Positions 1-10,419 are shown, counted from the first letter of the stretch. The stretch is DNA of 64,000 nucleotides from Azospirillum sp. TSH100 (GCF_004923295.1 NZ_CP039634.1:2322001-2386000); one strand, 5' to 3'. Program-made: numbers and translations. The notes: generated by a model from the letters alone, not told the origin.

Positions 1-339
1 AAGCGCCTGCCCTTCGCCCAGGCCGCCCCCGGGGTGATCGGGCTGGAGACACTGTTCCCGCTGACCCTGGAACTGGTGCACAAGGGCAAGATGCCGCTCC
101 TGAAGGCGCTGGCCTGCGTCACCGCCAACCCGGCCGCAATCCTCGACTTGTCCCTCGGCCGGATCGTCAAGGGCGGGCCTGCCGATCTGGTCGTCTTCGA
201 CGCCGACATGCCGTGGCAGATCGACGTCAGCCGCTTCAAGTCAAAGTCGAAGAACTCGCCCTTCGAGAACCGCCCGGTCCAGGGCCGGCCGCTGCGCACC
301 ATTGTCGACGGCCGCACCGTCTGGCAGGCGGAGGGTTGA
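1..339 (+). CDS. pyrC: Dihydroorotase, C-terminal part (partial, cut by window start)
   Basis: Dihydroorotase interconverts carbamoyl-aspartate and dihydroorotate in pyrimidine synthesis. Only the last 112 codons lie in the window. They show the end of an amidohydrolase: a segment with the TANPA-type motif (VTANPAAIL), then the small beta-sandwich tail with GRIVKGGPADLVVFD and a closing IVDGRTVW, typical of the class I PyrC family. The metal-binding N-terminal half is outside, so I cannot tell an active PyrC from an inactive PyrX-like paralogue. The stop codon lies 4 nt before the likely plsY start, suggesting co-transcription. pyrC next to plsY is a common alphaproteobacterial arrangement. 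Confidence 0.85.
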   Translation, partial: KRLPFAQAAPGVIGLETLFPLTLELVHKGKMPLLKALACVTANPAAILDLSLGRIVKGGPADLVVFDADMPWQIDVSRFKSKSKNSPFENRPVQGRPLRTIVDGRTVWQAEG

Positions 340-343
340 TCCG

Positions 344-943
344 GTGCTGACTCTCCTGCTTGCCGCCCTGCTGGGCTACCTGCTGGGCTCGATCCCTTTC
401 GGACTGGTGCTGACCCGGATGGCTGGTCTGGGCGACATCCGCCAGATCGGCTCCGGCAACATCGGCGCCACCAACGTCCTGCGCACCGGCAACAAGCCGC
501 TGGCGCTCGCCACCCTGCTGCTCGACAGCGGCAAGGGCGCCATCGCTGCATTGCTGGCCCTGTGGTGGGCCGGGCCGGAAGCGGCGGTGCTGGCCGCCGG
601 CGGCGCCATGCTGGGCCACAGCTTCCCGGTCTGGCTGGGCTTCAAGGGTGGTAAGGGTGTGGCCACGGCGCTGGGCGTGCTGCTGGCGGTGTCCTGGCCA
701 GTCGGGCTGCTGGCCTGCCTGACCTGGATCGTCATGGCGGCACTGTTCCGCATCTCCTCGCTGTCGGCCCTGACCGCCCTCGGCCTCAGCCCGCTGACCG
801 GCTGGTATTTCGGCGGTCCCCTGGTCGGTGGCCTCTGCCTGTTCATCGCCGTGCTGGTCTTCATCCGGCACGAGGCGAACATCCGCCGCCTGCTGAAGGG
901 CGAGGAACCGAAGATCGGATCGGGCAAGAAGAAGGCCGCTTGA
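344..943 (+). CDS. plsY: Acyl-phosphate:glycerol-3-phosphate acyltransferase PlsY
   Basis: PlsY is an inner-membrane enzyme that moves the acyl group from acyl-phosphate to glycerol-3-phosphate, the first step of phospholipid synthesis. The 199-residue protein is very hydrophobic, with about five membrane segments, and carries all three family motifs: GSIPFG (residues 15-20), GSGNIGATNVLR (36-47) and a GHSFPVWLGFKGGKGVAT stretch (91-108). I chose the GTG at 344, which has GGAGG at about -13 and matches where family members start. A longer ATG reading (from 302) would overlap pyrC and add a non-membrane leader. It lies 4 nt after pyrC. Confidence 0.95.
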   Translation: MLTLLLAALLGYLLGSIPFGLVLTRMAGLGDIRQIGSGNIGATNVLRTGNKPLALATLLLDSGKGAIAALLALWWAGPEAAVLAAGGAMLGHSFPVWLGFKGGKGVATALGVLLAVSWPVGLLACLTWIVMAALFRISSLSALTALGLSPLTGWYFGGPLVGGLCLFIAVLVFIRHEANIRRLLKGEEPKIGSGKKKAA

Positions 944-970
944 GCGAGCGGACCGACAAGGCAGATCGAA

Positions 971-1004
971 GATGAGGCGGGGAGGAAACTTCCCGCCATT
1001 TCCT
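971..1004 (+). terminator. Possible weak terminator hairpin after plsY
   Basis: A GC-rich stem (GGCGGG paired with CCCGCC, 976-981 with 992-997) is extended by weaker pairs and capped by a GAAA tetraloop. It is followed by a short, T-rich but not pure-T tail. The position between plsY and the next gene fits a terminator, but the U-tract is weak. Confidence 0.35.
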
Positions 1005-1188
1005 TGTGCATCATCTTGATTTCGTTGCCCTTGCCCCAGTCTGCCCCATCCGATTCCGCCCACCAGGACAAAGACAACCGGTGCGGCCATGCGCTATGCT
1101 GCACGGCAATCCGGGGCACGAACAAGCAACCCGGCAGGAGAGCCGGCGGCTGGCGCCGGCGGAAAACGAGACGCTGAGGGAACCGAGA

Positions 1189-3141
<1,953 letters not shown>

Positions 3142-3142
3142 G

Positions 3143-3601
3143 GTGCCGGCGAAGCTGTTCCTCGACCTTGACGGCGTGCTTGCCGATTTCGACCGCGGCG
3201 TCGTTGCAGTCACCGGCAAGCGGCCGGAACAGCTGCCAATGAAGGAGATGTGGCGGGCACTGTCCCGCCACAGCGATTTCTTCGGCACGCTGGAGTTCAT
3301 GCACGACGCGCAGGAGCTTTGGGCCTTCTGCGCACCACACCGCCCGACCATCCTGACCGGTCTGCCGCTGGGCAGCTGGGCACCGGAGCAGAAAAAACGC
3401 TGGGTTGCCCGCATGCTGGGGGCCGACGTGCCGGTCATCACCTGCATGGCACGCGACAAGGCACGCTATGCCATACCCGGCGCCATTCTGGTCGACGACC
3501 GCGAGAAGGCCCGCGATCCGTGGGAAGCGGCTGGCGGCCGCTTCATCCTCCACCGCAGTGCCGGGCAAAGCATCGCTGAACTGGCGACGCTGGGTTTCTG
3601 A
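3143..3601 (+). CDS. HAD-family phosphatase, 5'-deoxynucleotidase-like
   Basis: A 152-residue HAD-superfamily hydrolase. Motif I is FLDLDGVLADFD (D8 nucleophile, D10 acid), motif II is the TILTGLP stretch near residue 72, and motif IV is ILVDDREKARDPW near 117. The short cap and the order of motifs resemble the 5'(3')-deoxyribonucleotidase (NT5C) group, so a small phosphomonoester such as a nucleotide is a plausible substrate. The exact substrate cannot be read from sequence. The start is a GTG at 3143, immediately after the aacS stop, with GGAG about 10 nt upstream inside aacS, so the two genes are probably translationally linked. No functional link to acetoacetate use is evident. Confidence 0.85.
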   Translation: MPAKLFLDLDGVLADFDRGVVAVTGKRPEQLPMKEMWRALSRHSDFFGTLEFMHDAQELWAFCAPHRPTILTGLPLGSWAPEQKKRWVARMLGADVPVITCMARDKARYAIPGAILVDDREKARDPWEAAGGRFILHRSAGQSIAELATLGF

Positions 3602-3607
3602 AACGGA

Positions 3608-3638
3608 AAAGGGGCGGCACCCTTTGCCGCCCCCTCCC
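3608..3638. terminator. Terminator between convergent HAD and terC genes
   Basis: A perfect 9-bp GC stem (3611-3619 with 3625-3633) with a 5-nt loop. On the minus strand it is followed by a T run (read from 3610 down), so it is best placed to end terC transcription. It may act in both directions. Confidence 0.75.
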
Positions 3639-3653
3639 TCTCAAAAAACCTGT

Positions 3654-4646
3654 TCACTCGGCAGCCGCCGTCTTGGTCTCCCGGCTGGTCTTCCACAGCG
3701 AGACCAGCACGCCGCCGCCGATCAGGGCGAAGGTGACGCCCAGCGCGATCAGGGGATCGGGCTTGCCGAAGACCTGCGTGTAGAAGATCTTGCCGCCGAT
3801 GAACACCAGAACCAGGGCCAGGGCGTACTTCAGATAACGGAAGCGATGAACCATCGCCGCCAGGGCGAAATACAGCGCACGCAGGCCCAGGATGGCAAAG
3901 ATGTTGCTGGTGTAGACGAGATACGGGTCGGTGGTGATGGCAAAGATCGCCGGCACGCTGTCGACAGCGAACACCAGATCAGCCAGTTCCACCATGATCA
4001 GCGCCAGCAGCAGCGGCGTGGCCGTCCAGCGCATGACGCCGCTGTCGCCCACCGGCTGCTTGACGATGAAGTGATGGCCATGGAACCGGTCGGTGACCCG
4101 GATATGGCGCTTCAGGAACCGCAACGCCGCATTGTCGCCGATGTTGGTCTCCTCATCCTTGGCGAACAGCATCTTGATGCCGGTCAGCAGCAGGAAGGCA
4201 CCAAAGACGTAGAGGATCCAGTGAAACTCGGAAACCAGCGCCGCGCCGGCGCCGATCATCAGGCCGCGCAGAACGATGACGCCCAGGATGCCCCAGAACA
4301 ACACCCGGTGCTGCAATTCACGCGGCACGGCGAAATAGCTGAAAATCAGCGATATGACGAAGACATTGTCAAGTGACAAGCTCTTTTCGACGAAGAAGCC
4401 CGTGTAATACTGCAAGCTGGCTTCCCCGCCCATCGACCACCAGACCCAACCGCCGAACAGCAGAGCGACCGCGATGTAGAAGGCCGAGAGTTTCAGGCTT
4501 TCGCCGACGCCGATGACATGGTCCTTGCGGTTGAGAACACCCAGATCGAGCACCAGAAGAGTCAGCACGATGCTGACAAAGATCAACCAAATCCAGACAG
4601 GTTTTCCCAAAAATTCGAGGAAAACCATAGAAAGCAAAACATCCAT
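3654..4646 (-). CDS. TerC/Alx-family integral membrane protein
   Basis: A 330-residue polytopic membrane protein of the TerC family (Alx/YgjT type). Members are linked to manganese export, metal loading of exported proteins, or tellurite resistance. It has about nine hydrophobic segments and the family's conserved acidic motifs inside the membrane: SLSLDNVFVISLIF early and VELADLVFAVDSVPAIFAI later, which are thought to bind metal. I chose the start MDVLLSMVFLEF (4646) because the family begins at this first membrane helix; an upstream in-frame ATG at 4688 would add 14 polar residues. No strong Shine-Dalgarno is visible, so the start is uncertain by a few codons. I looked upstream for the yybP-ykoY manganese riboswitch seen before some terC genes and did not find its core. 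Confidence 0.9.
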   Translation of the reverse strand: MDVLLSMVFLEFLGKPVWIWLIFVSIVLTLLVLDLGVLNRKDHVIGVGESLKLSAFYIAVALLFGGWVWWSMGGEASLQYYTGFFVEKSLSLDNVFVISLIFSYFAVPRELQHRVLFWGILGVIVLRGLMIGAGAALVSEFHWILYVFGAFLLLTGIKMLFAKDEETNIGDNAALRFLKRHIRVTDRFHGHHFIVKQPVGDSGVMRWTATPLLLALIMVELADLVFAVDSVPAIFAITTDPYLVYTSNIFAILGLRALYFALAAMVHRFRYLKYALALVLVFIGGKIFYTQVFGKPDPLIALGVTFALIGGGVLVSLWKTSRETKTAAAE

Positions 4647-5082
4647 CGCAAAACCCACTTGATGACGCTGCGTTAGCGGAGAGATCAAGCGGTTCCGACA
4701 TCACGACCGACGCCTCGATCGTCAGAGGGGCCCGGACCCGAACTTCCTGCCAGATGGTGTCGCCCAGGCCGGGGTCAAGATCGGGACAAACAGCGCATGC
4801 TTCTGCGGAAGCAAAAAAGTCGGTTTGCCCCTATCGCTGGCCTTTGCGAGTCGCAGGTGCAACAGCGCCACCGGGATGCCGAAGCCCTGGAAAACTGCGG
4901 TGATTCCAAACGAAATGCCATCGGGACTCGGCACTTGATGCAGCGACGCCACAGATGGCGAACGAATGACGCGCAAGAAAAACACCATCGGTTGCCCAAT
5001 CTGTGTTCGCTCTTGTGCGGATGGTGCCGTTCTGCCAATAACTCCGAAAAACCGAAACCAAACCGAACAAATGGAGTTTTGC

Positions 5083-5358
5083 ATGAACCAGGCCGAGCTG
5101 ATCGAAACCGTCGCCACCAACGCCGGCATCAAGAAGGCCGACGCGGCCAAGGTCGTTCAGGCTGTGTTCGAGGGCATCTCCGGCGCGCTGGGCCGCGGCG
5201 AAGATGTGCGCCTGGCCGGTTTCGGCATCTTCGAGGTGGCCGAGCGCGCCGCCCGTGAAGGCCGCAACCCGCGCACCGGCGAAGTGGTGGCGATCGCCGC
5301 CTCCAAGGCTCCGAAGTTCAAGCCGGCCAAGCAGCTGCGCGATCTGGTGAACGGCTGA
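5083..5358 (+). CDS. HU-family DNA-binding protein
   Basis: A 91-residue histone-like protein that bends and compacts DNA as a dimer. It shows the classic HU fold: an N-terminal helix pair starting MNQAELIETVA, then the beta-sheet with GFGIFEV, and the DNA-embracing arm containing RNPRTGE, ending with FKPAKQLRDLVN. The length matches HU (about 90). The ATG at 5083 has TGGAG about 8 nt upstream and matches the family start; longer in-frame readings are excluded. A MucR-like regulator gene follows after 35 nt with no terminator between them, so they may be co-transcribed. Confidence 0.95.
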   Translation: MNQAELIETVATNAGIKKADAAKVVQAVFEGISGALGRGEDVRLAGFGIFEVAERAAREGRNPRTGEVVAIAASKAPKFKPAKQLRDLVNG

Positions 5359-5393
5359 GCAGCCCGTAACCACGTCCTACGGGGAGCGCAGCC

Positions 5394-5804
5394 ATGACCA
5401 TCGATCAAACCGAACTGCAGTCTCTGACCGCCAAGGTCGTTGCCGCCTATGTCGGCAACAACTCGGTGCCTGTCCAGGATCTGCCCACGCTGATCAACAG
5501 CGTCCAGGTCGCCTTCCGCAGCCTGGGCGATGAGAAGCCGGCCCCGGCCAAGGCCGAACTGGTTCCGGCCGTCGCGATCAAGAAGTCGGTCACGCCGGAA
5601 TACATCGTCTGCCTGGAGGACGGGAAGAAGCTGAAGATGCTGAAGCGGCATCTGAAGACCGTCTACGACATGACGCCGGACGAATACCGCGCCAAGTGGG
5701 GCCTGCCGCCGGAATACCCGATGGTTGCCCCGAATTACGCCAAGGCGCGTTCTGAAATGGCGACCAAGCTCGGGCTTGGCCGCAAGCGTGCGGCGGCCGA
5801 GTGA
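5394..5804 (+). CDS. Ros/MucR-family transcriptional regulator
   Basis: A 136-residue regulator of the alphaproteobacterial Ros/MucR family, which controls exopolysaccharide, motility and surface traits by binding AT-rich DNA. The N-terminal oligomerization part (residues 1-50) is followed by a linker and the prokaryotic zinc-finger region. Here the ligands read C73, D76 and H86, but the expected fourth ligand four residues later is V90 in HLKTVYDM, so the zinc site looks incomplete. The C-terminal basic tail (LGLGRKRAAAE) and MTPDEYRAKWGLP motif are intact. The start has GGGGAG about 9 nt upstream. A strong terminator follows. Confidence 0.93.
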   Translation: MTIDQTELQSLTAKVVAAYVGNNSVPVQDLPTLINSVQVAFRSLGDEKPAPAKAELVPAVAIKKSVTPEYIVCLEDGKKLKMLKRHLKTVYDMTPDEYRAKWGLPPEYPMVAPNYAKARSEMATKLGLGRKRAAAE

Positions 5805-5827
5805 GAGCCTTCGCTTCGCTGATCGAC

Positions 5828-5857
5828 AAGGCGCGTCCTTTGGGACGCGCCTTTTTC
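5828..5857 (+). terminator. Rho-independent terminator after mucR-like gene
   Basis: A perfect 9-bp GC-rich stem (5830-5838 with 5843-5851), flanked by AA/TT pairs, with a 4-nt loop and then a run of five T. A textbook intrinsic terminator 24 nt after the stop codon. Confidence 0.93.
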
Positions 5858-5860
5858 TTT

Positions 5861-6536
5861 ATCCGACATCCGCATCTCGGCTCGCCGTCGCAATCCACCG
5901 CACTCCGCCCGGGGTACCCTGGCCCCCCTCAACGTCCTATGACCAATGTTCGAGTGGTGAAGCGGCTCGGCCTTCCCATCTAGGGTTCCGGTATGGTTGA
6001 GGGACCACGGGCGGTCCTATCACCTTCCTCGTCGCAGAGGCATAGTCGCCTCCCGCTATCCCGGTCGACCGGGGACTTGGCTGCCTCCGATCGGTTTCGC
6101 GGATGCGGCATAGCGATGTCGGCCGGTCGGAATCACGGCCGACCGATTGGGGAAGAACCGCTCGCCCGGAAGTCACCCGGCCGAAGGTCAGGGGTCATAG
6201 GAATGCCTCCTCCTCCGGACTGCCGGTGCGGGTGGAAGAAGAGCCTGGGTATACGCCGAAAAACACCCGGAACACGCCCTTTACAGGGTTGATCCGTCGC
6301 ATTTCTGCGGCCACATTAGCATTGTCATAAGGACGCAGTTCCTTAAGGCGCCAGGCGAAATACCAACCCAATTACAAACCCATTACAAACCAAGACCAGC
6401 CAGAGCCGAAGAGACGGACGATATTCCTGCGTCCGCCAATGGATCATCGCCTCTAGGGCGATCCCCGCCATGGGCCCCGACCGGGCCGGCCTTTGAAATG
6501 AGGCTGCCCGGGAAGCGTTGGAGAGGAGGCAATCAC
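5861..6536 (+). other. Long non-coding upstream region of rpoH
   Basis: About 675 bases lie between the mucR terminator and the rpoH start. Short open frames exist on both strands, but none has a ribosome-binding site or recognisable protein. I found no tRNA, no clear repeat, and no confident sigma-70 or sigma-32 promoter. The last 200 bases are less GC-rich and probably hold the rpoH promoter(s) and 5' leader. Confidence 0.5.
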
Positions 6537-7427
6537 GTGCTGAAGAAACTGCTGACCGGTGAAAACGCCAGCCTGACCCGCTACATTGAGGAGTCCAAGC
6601 GCTTCCCCATCCTCGCGCCGGATGTCGAGCGGGATCTCGCCATCGCCTGGCGGGAACGCGGGAACCCGCAGGCCCTGGAACAGCTCGTGGGCAGCCATCT
6701 CCGTCTCGTGATCAAGATCGCCCGTGGCTTCGGCGGCTATGGCCTGCCGCTGGTCGATCTCGTCGCCGAAGGCAATGTCGGCCTGATGCAGGCCGCCCAG
6801 AAATTCGATCCGCAGCGCGGCTTCCGTTTCGCCACTTACGCCACCTGGTGGATCCGCGCCGCGATCCAGGAATACATCCTGCACAGCTGGTCGCTCGTTA
6901 AGATGGGCACGACCGCCGCCCAGAAGAAGCTGTTCTTCAACCTGCGCCGCCTGAAAAGCCAGATGGCCGAACTGGAACAGGGCGACCTGTCGCCGGAGAC
7001 GGTAGCGACCATCGCCGCCGAGCTGGACGTGCCCGAGACAGAGGTGGTCGAAATGAACCGCCGCCTCGCCGCCAACGACAGCTCGCTCGACGCAACGCTT
7101 TCGACCGATGGCGAAACCAACTGGCTGGAGCTGTTGGCCGACGACCGGCCAACCCAGGACACCATGCTTGCCGAGGCCGACGAACTTGCGCTGCGCCGCC
7201 GGTTGGTCGGGCAGGCGCTGGACCGGCTGGACGCCCGTGAACGCCGCATCCTGTTCGAACGCCGCTTGAAGGACGACCCTTCGACCCTGGAAGCGCTGAG
7301 CCAGCAATTCTCGGTGTCGCGCGAACGGGTACGCCAAATCGAGGTTCGGGCCTTCGAAAAGCTCCAGAAGGCGGTTCTGAGCGCCGCGCAGGCCCTGCGC
7401 CGCCCGGTGACACCAATGGTGGCCTGA
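6537..7427 (+). CDS. rpoH: RNA polymerase sigma-32 factor RpoH
   Basis: An alternative sigma factor directing heat-shock and stress transcription. The 296-residue protein has region 2 (LVGSHLRLVIKIARGF, then DLVAEGNVGLMQAAQKFDP, then GFRFATYATWWIRAAIQEYIL), the RpoH-box-like QKKLFFNLRRLK that distinguishes sigma-32 from sigma-70, and region 4 with a helix-turn-helix ending SVSRERVRQIE. I chose the GTG at 6537 because a near-perfect GGAGG (6525-6529) sits 7 nt upstream, and translation then begins at LKKLL, where the family aligns. An ATG at 6498 would add 13 unrelated residues. Alphaproteobacteria often carry several rpoH copies, and the neighbouring genes do not show which regulon this one serves. 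Confidence 0.95.
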   Translation: MLKKLLTGENASLTRYIEESKRFPILAPDVERDLAIAWRERGNPQALEQLVGSHLRLVIKIARGFGGYGLPLVDLVAEGNVGLMQAAQKFDPQRGFRFATYATWWIRAAIQEYILHSWSLVKMGTTAAQKKLFFNLRRLKSQMAELEQGDLSPETVATIAAELDVPETEVVEMNRRLAANDSSLDATLSTDGETNWLELLADDRPTQDTMLAEADELALRRRLVGQALDRLDARERRILFERRLKDDPSTLEALSQQFSVSRERVRQIEVRAFEKLQKAVLSAAQALRRPVTPMVA

Positions 7428-7780
7428 TCCACCCTGTTCTCCCGCTGGCGGCCATGGCAGCCGGCGGGACCTGTGCGGGACCGGCTTGGCCGTGCCCCGC
7501 ATTGTTCCCACGGGCCGTTTGCCCGTCTGTTGCCTCCAGACCTGTCACCTCAATGCCGGCGGCGCCCATGGCTCCGCCGGCCTTTTGTTTCCCGGACTGT
7601 GCGGTATTCACTCCATACGACTTGCAAACTGTTCTTTTTATTGCTGATTTTTTATGCCGTGCGACAAAGTGACCGATGCAAAGATACAGATGCCTGCGCA
7701 TGATGTGCGGCCCGCAGGAAATATTGCATTTTCGCCAATACTTAGTACGCTCGTTATAGTTCAAATGGGAGAGGGGCTCC
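7428..7780 (+). other. Intergenic region rpoH to chemoreceptor
   Basis: The first part has a 10-bp inverted repeat with one mismatch (7440-7449 with 7460-7469) just after rpoH, which could act as a weak terminator but lacks a T run. From about 7600 the DNA becomes noticeably AT-richer up to the next start, as expected for a promoter region. I could not assign confident -35/-10 boxes. No credible gene is seen. Confidence 0.45.
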
Positions 7781-9127
7781 ATGTCGCACGCTGCCCAGAC
7801 GCAATCGATCATCGACCGCATCACCTTCCTGCGCATTGACGAGGCGACGAAGGCAACATTGCGGGAGTTCCAACCCTATCTGGCGCAGCGGATCGATCAG
7901 ATTCTGGAGGAGTTCTACGGCTACCTGCGCACGGTGCCTCAGGTGGCGCCAATGTTGGCCAACCCGGCGGTGACCGGCCGCGCCCGCGACCTGCAGAAGC
8001 AGCATTGGCTGCGCAACGTCTTCACCGGCACCTTCGACGAGGCCTATGTTAATCAAGTCCTGAAGATCGGCCAGACTCACCAGCGCATCGGGCTTGAGCC
8101 GCGCTGGTACACCGGCGCCTACTGCTTCACCCTGAACAAGCTGATCGACTTGGCAACCCAGGTCCACCGCAAGAAGCCGGAAAAGCTGTCGCAGCTTCTC
8201 CAGGCCATCAACAAGGCGGTGTTTCTGGATATGGACCTCGCCACCTCCGTCTATATCGACTTGAACACCGCCGCGATCATCGCACGGGAACTGGGCAGCA
8301 CCGCCGACAGCTTCGAGCGCGAGGTCAAGGGCGTGGTGCAGGCGGTGGCGAGCGCCGCCGAGCAGCTTCAGGGAACCGCCCAGGCGATGAGCCGCACGGC
8401 GGAAGTCACCAGCGAACAATCGACCCAGGTCGCCGCCGCTGCGGAAGAGGCATCGGTCAACATCCAGACCGTTGCCGCGGCGGCGGAAGAACTGACTGCC
8501 TCCATCGGAGAGATCAGTCAGCAGGTGACCCAGTCGGCGTCGATCGCCAACGCCGCGATGACGGAAGCGGAGCGGACCAACGCCACCGTTCAGGGTCTCG
8601 CCGATGCGGCCAGCCGCATCGGACAGGTGGTGAAATTGATCCACGACATCGCAAGCCAGACCAACCTGCTGGCGCTGAACGCCACAATCGAAGCGGCGCG
8701 GGCCGGCGAAGCGGGCAAGGGCTTCGCCGTCGTCGCCAGCGAGGTGAAGAGCCTCGCCAATCAGACCGCTAAGGCGACGGAAGAGATCAATTCGCAGATC
8801 GGCGCCGTCCAGGGGGCGACCCAGGAGGCTGTCGGGGCCATCCGCTCCATCTCCGGCACCATTGCCCGTATCAACGAGATTTCCACCTCGATCGCCACCG
8901 CCATGGAAGAGCAAGGTGCCGCCACGACGGAGATCGCCCGCAATGTGCAGCAAGCCTCGATCGGCACCCGCGAGGTGAGCGAGACCATCACCGCGGTGAA
9001 TGCATCGGCCGCCAATGCTGGCGAAGAGGCGCGGCAGGTTCTGGAGGCGACCAACGAGTTGTCGCGCCAGTCCGGTACCCTGAAAGCCGAAGTCGAACGC
9101 TTCCTGGCCCGCGTCCGCGCCGGCTGA
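7781..9127 (+). CDS. Globin-coupled methyl-accepting chemotaxis protein (HemAT-like)
   Basis: A soluble chemoreceptor expected to sense oxygen or another heme ligand and signal to CheA/CheW. The 448-residue protein has an N-terminal sensor globin (about residues 15-165), with the proximal heme histidine most likely H100 in [15 protein letters not shown], the HemAT signature context. A coiled coil follows, then an MCP signalling domain whose hairpin tip contains the conserved [20 protein letters not shown] and the [15 protein letters not shown] stretch. No transmembrane helix and no CheR-docking pentapeptide are visible, so it is cytoplasmic. The start has a strong GGGAGAGGGG upstream. It appears monocistronic, closed by a long hairpin. 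Confidence 0.95.
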   Translation: MSHAAQTQSIIDRITFLRIDEATKATLREFQPYLAQRIDQILEEFYGYLRTVPQVAPMLANPAVTGRARDLQKQHWLRNVFTGTFDEAYVNQVLKIGQTHQRIGLEPRWYTGAYCFTLNKLIDLATQVHRKKPEKLSQLLQAINKAVFLDMDLATSVYIDLNTAAIIARELGSTADSFEREVKGVVQAVASAAEQLQGTAQAMSRTAEVTSEQSTQVAAAAEEASVNIQTVAAAAEELTASIGEISQQVTQSASIANAAMTEAERTNATVQGLADAASRIGQVVKLIHDIASQTNLLALNATIEAARAGEAGKGFAVVASEVKSLANQTAKATEEINSQIGAVQGATQEAVGAIRSISGTIARINEISTSIATAMEEQGAATTEIARNVQQASIGTREVSETITAVNASAANAGEEARQVLEATNELSRQSGTLKAEVERFLARVRAG

Positions 9128-9140
9128 TCCGCCCAGCATC

Positions 9141-9194
9141 ATCCTGAATCGGAAAGGGCGCGCTCCCTGGAACGCGCCCTTTCCGATTCAGGAT
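9141..9194. terminator. Very long perfect hairpin, probable bidirectional terminator
   Basis: Two perfect 22-base arms (9141-9162 and 9173-9194) flank a 10-base loop, 14 nt after the chemoreceptor stop. The arms include AAAGGG/CCCTTT but there is no terminal T run outside the stem. The stem is longer than most terminators in this window. It sits between a plus-strand gene and a minus-strand gene, so two-way termination is plausible. Confidence 0.7.
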
Positions 9195-9212
9195 CTGCCG
9201 TGATGCGACCGA

Positions 9213-9383
9213 TTATGGCAGCGTGCGCACCACCAGATCACAGATCGGGATATTTTCCGCCTGAGCCGCAAGGCGAACATCATCGGCGCTACGCCAATGG
9301 CTGCGGCCACCGAGACTGGCCAGGACACCGCCGCGCATCGCCACGAAAAGCCCAGTACGTCCCAGATTGACGATTCTCATCAT
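9213..9383 (-). CDS. Small hypothetical protein
   Basis: A possible 56-residue protein starting MMRIVNLGRTGLFVAM and ending CDLVVRTLP. The start has GGGGTG about 6 nt upstream. I recognise no family. The N-terminal half is mildly hydrophobic but too short to call a membrane segment. The open frame extends upstream to 9482, but that part is AT-rich and unlike its neighbours in codon use. It could be a non-coding frame; the evidence is the ribosome-binding site and its place just past the hairpin. Confidence 0.35.
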   Translation of the reverse strand: MMRIVNLGRTGLFVAMRGGVLASLGGRSHWRSADDVRLAAQAENIPICDLVVRTLP

Positions 9384-9389
9384 GATTTC

Positions 9390-9625
9390 ACCCCGCCCCG
9401 TATAGTGCATTTTAGGGAAATTTATCTTATTCTTTCCAAAGATAGCCACGTGATCTCTTCGGGGAGACTTAGCAAAGACCATTCCCAGACGTCAACAAGA
9501 CATCTGCCACTAAACCAAGCGCAGATTTCATGGAAAACTTCATCTTCGAGTGAATCTTCAATGCAAACACTCTGCCTTCCGAGATAATATTATTTATAGT
9601 AAAATTTTATTTTATGCCGAGAACG
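9390..9625. other. AT-rich patch
   Basis: A stretch with far lower GC than the rest of the window, most extreme at about 9585-9615 where nearly every base is A or T. I find no gene, terminal inverted repeat or target duplication that would mark an insertion sequence. It could be a scar of horizontal transfer, a promoter region, or a binding site for a nucleoid protein or MucR-type regulator. The rest of the gap up to 9762 holds nothing recognisable. Confidence 0.5.
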
Positions 9626-9762
9626 AGACAGGACCACCTGGCCGAAAGCCTTATCCCGACCGCGCCACGTGGGAACGTCCGCATACCGTGTAGGGTTGTC
9701 AATGGAGGCCGTCCCCCGATCGGCGGCATGTTGCGGGAAAGAACCTGCGAGGCATCGGCATC

Positions 9763-10419
9763 ATGGCAACAGCGCGGCGCCGCGCCGACATTTATGGCAC
9801 GCCCACAAACGACCGCTCCGGCTCGGAAGCGGCAGAAGGCGGCTATGGCGAAAATGGTGATTGCGCGACGCTCGCGCTGCCGCTGACCGTTCGTCAGGCA
9901 CGACAGGAGGATCTGACGACGCTGGAATGGTACGGCCTGCACACCCCTCATCGCGAGATCATTGCCGGCGCCTTCCGCCTCCAGGAACGGGGGGACGGCG
10001 CCATGCTGCTGGCCGACGCGAATGGCTTCCCAGTCGGGCAGATCTGCATCGATTTTCTGCGCAAGCGGCCAAGCGGCCGCGCCACCCTATGGGCCTTGCG
10101 GGTGTTCCAGCCCTTTCGCGGGCTCGGCATCGGCGCCCGGCTGCTCCGGGCAGCCGAGCGGGTGGTGATCCAGCGCGGTGTTCCTTACGCTGAACTGGGC
10201 GTTGACCGCGACAATGCCGGCGTCCTGCCCTTCTATGAACGGCTGGGTTACCAGCATTGCGGACGGGAGCGCGGGCAATTTCTCTACCACACGCCGGAAG
10301 GCCGGCTGGTCCGCGTCGCCATCGACCAGTGGCTTCTGCACAAGCGACTGTCCAAAGACAACGACGCCACCGGCACGGCGTCAAACACCACCAGCCGGAT
10401 GAATCTCGCCACCGACTGA
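9763..10419 (+). CDS. GNAT-family N-acetyltransferase
   Basis: A 218-residue acetyltransferase of the GNAT superfamily. The acetyl-CoA-binding motif A appears as LRVFQPFRGLGIGARLL (near residues 113-129), followed by motif B-like NAGVLPFYERLGYQHCG. The substrate cannot be inferred. The first 40 residues are low-complexity and unlike the family, so the true start may be further in, at about the PLTVRQARQEDL segment (near residue 40). The ATG at 9763 has only a weak GCGAGG upstream. It stands alone between an AT-rich patch and a convergent unknown gene. Confidence 0.8.
   Translation: MATARRRADIYGTPTNDRSGSEAAEGGYGENGDCATLALPLTVRQARQEDLTTLEWYGLHTPHREIIAGAFRLQERGDGAMLLADANGFPVGQICIDFLRKRPSGRATLWALRVFQPFRGLGIGARLLRAAERVVIQRGVPYAELGVDRDNAGVLPFYERLGYQHCGRERGQFLYHTPEGRLVRVAIDQWLLHKRLSKDNDATGTASNTTSRMNLATD

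Noticed and set aside
4647-4830. yybP-ykoY manganese riboswitch before terC
   Set aside because: The typical core was not found on the minus strand upstream of the gene.
9390-9762. Insertion sequence in the AT-rich patch
   Set aside because: No transposase, terminal inverted repeats or target duplication.
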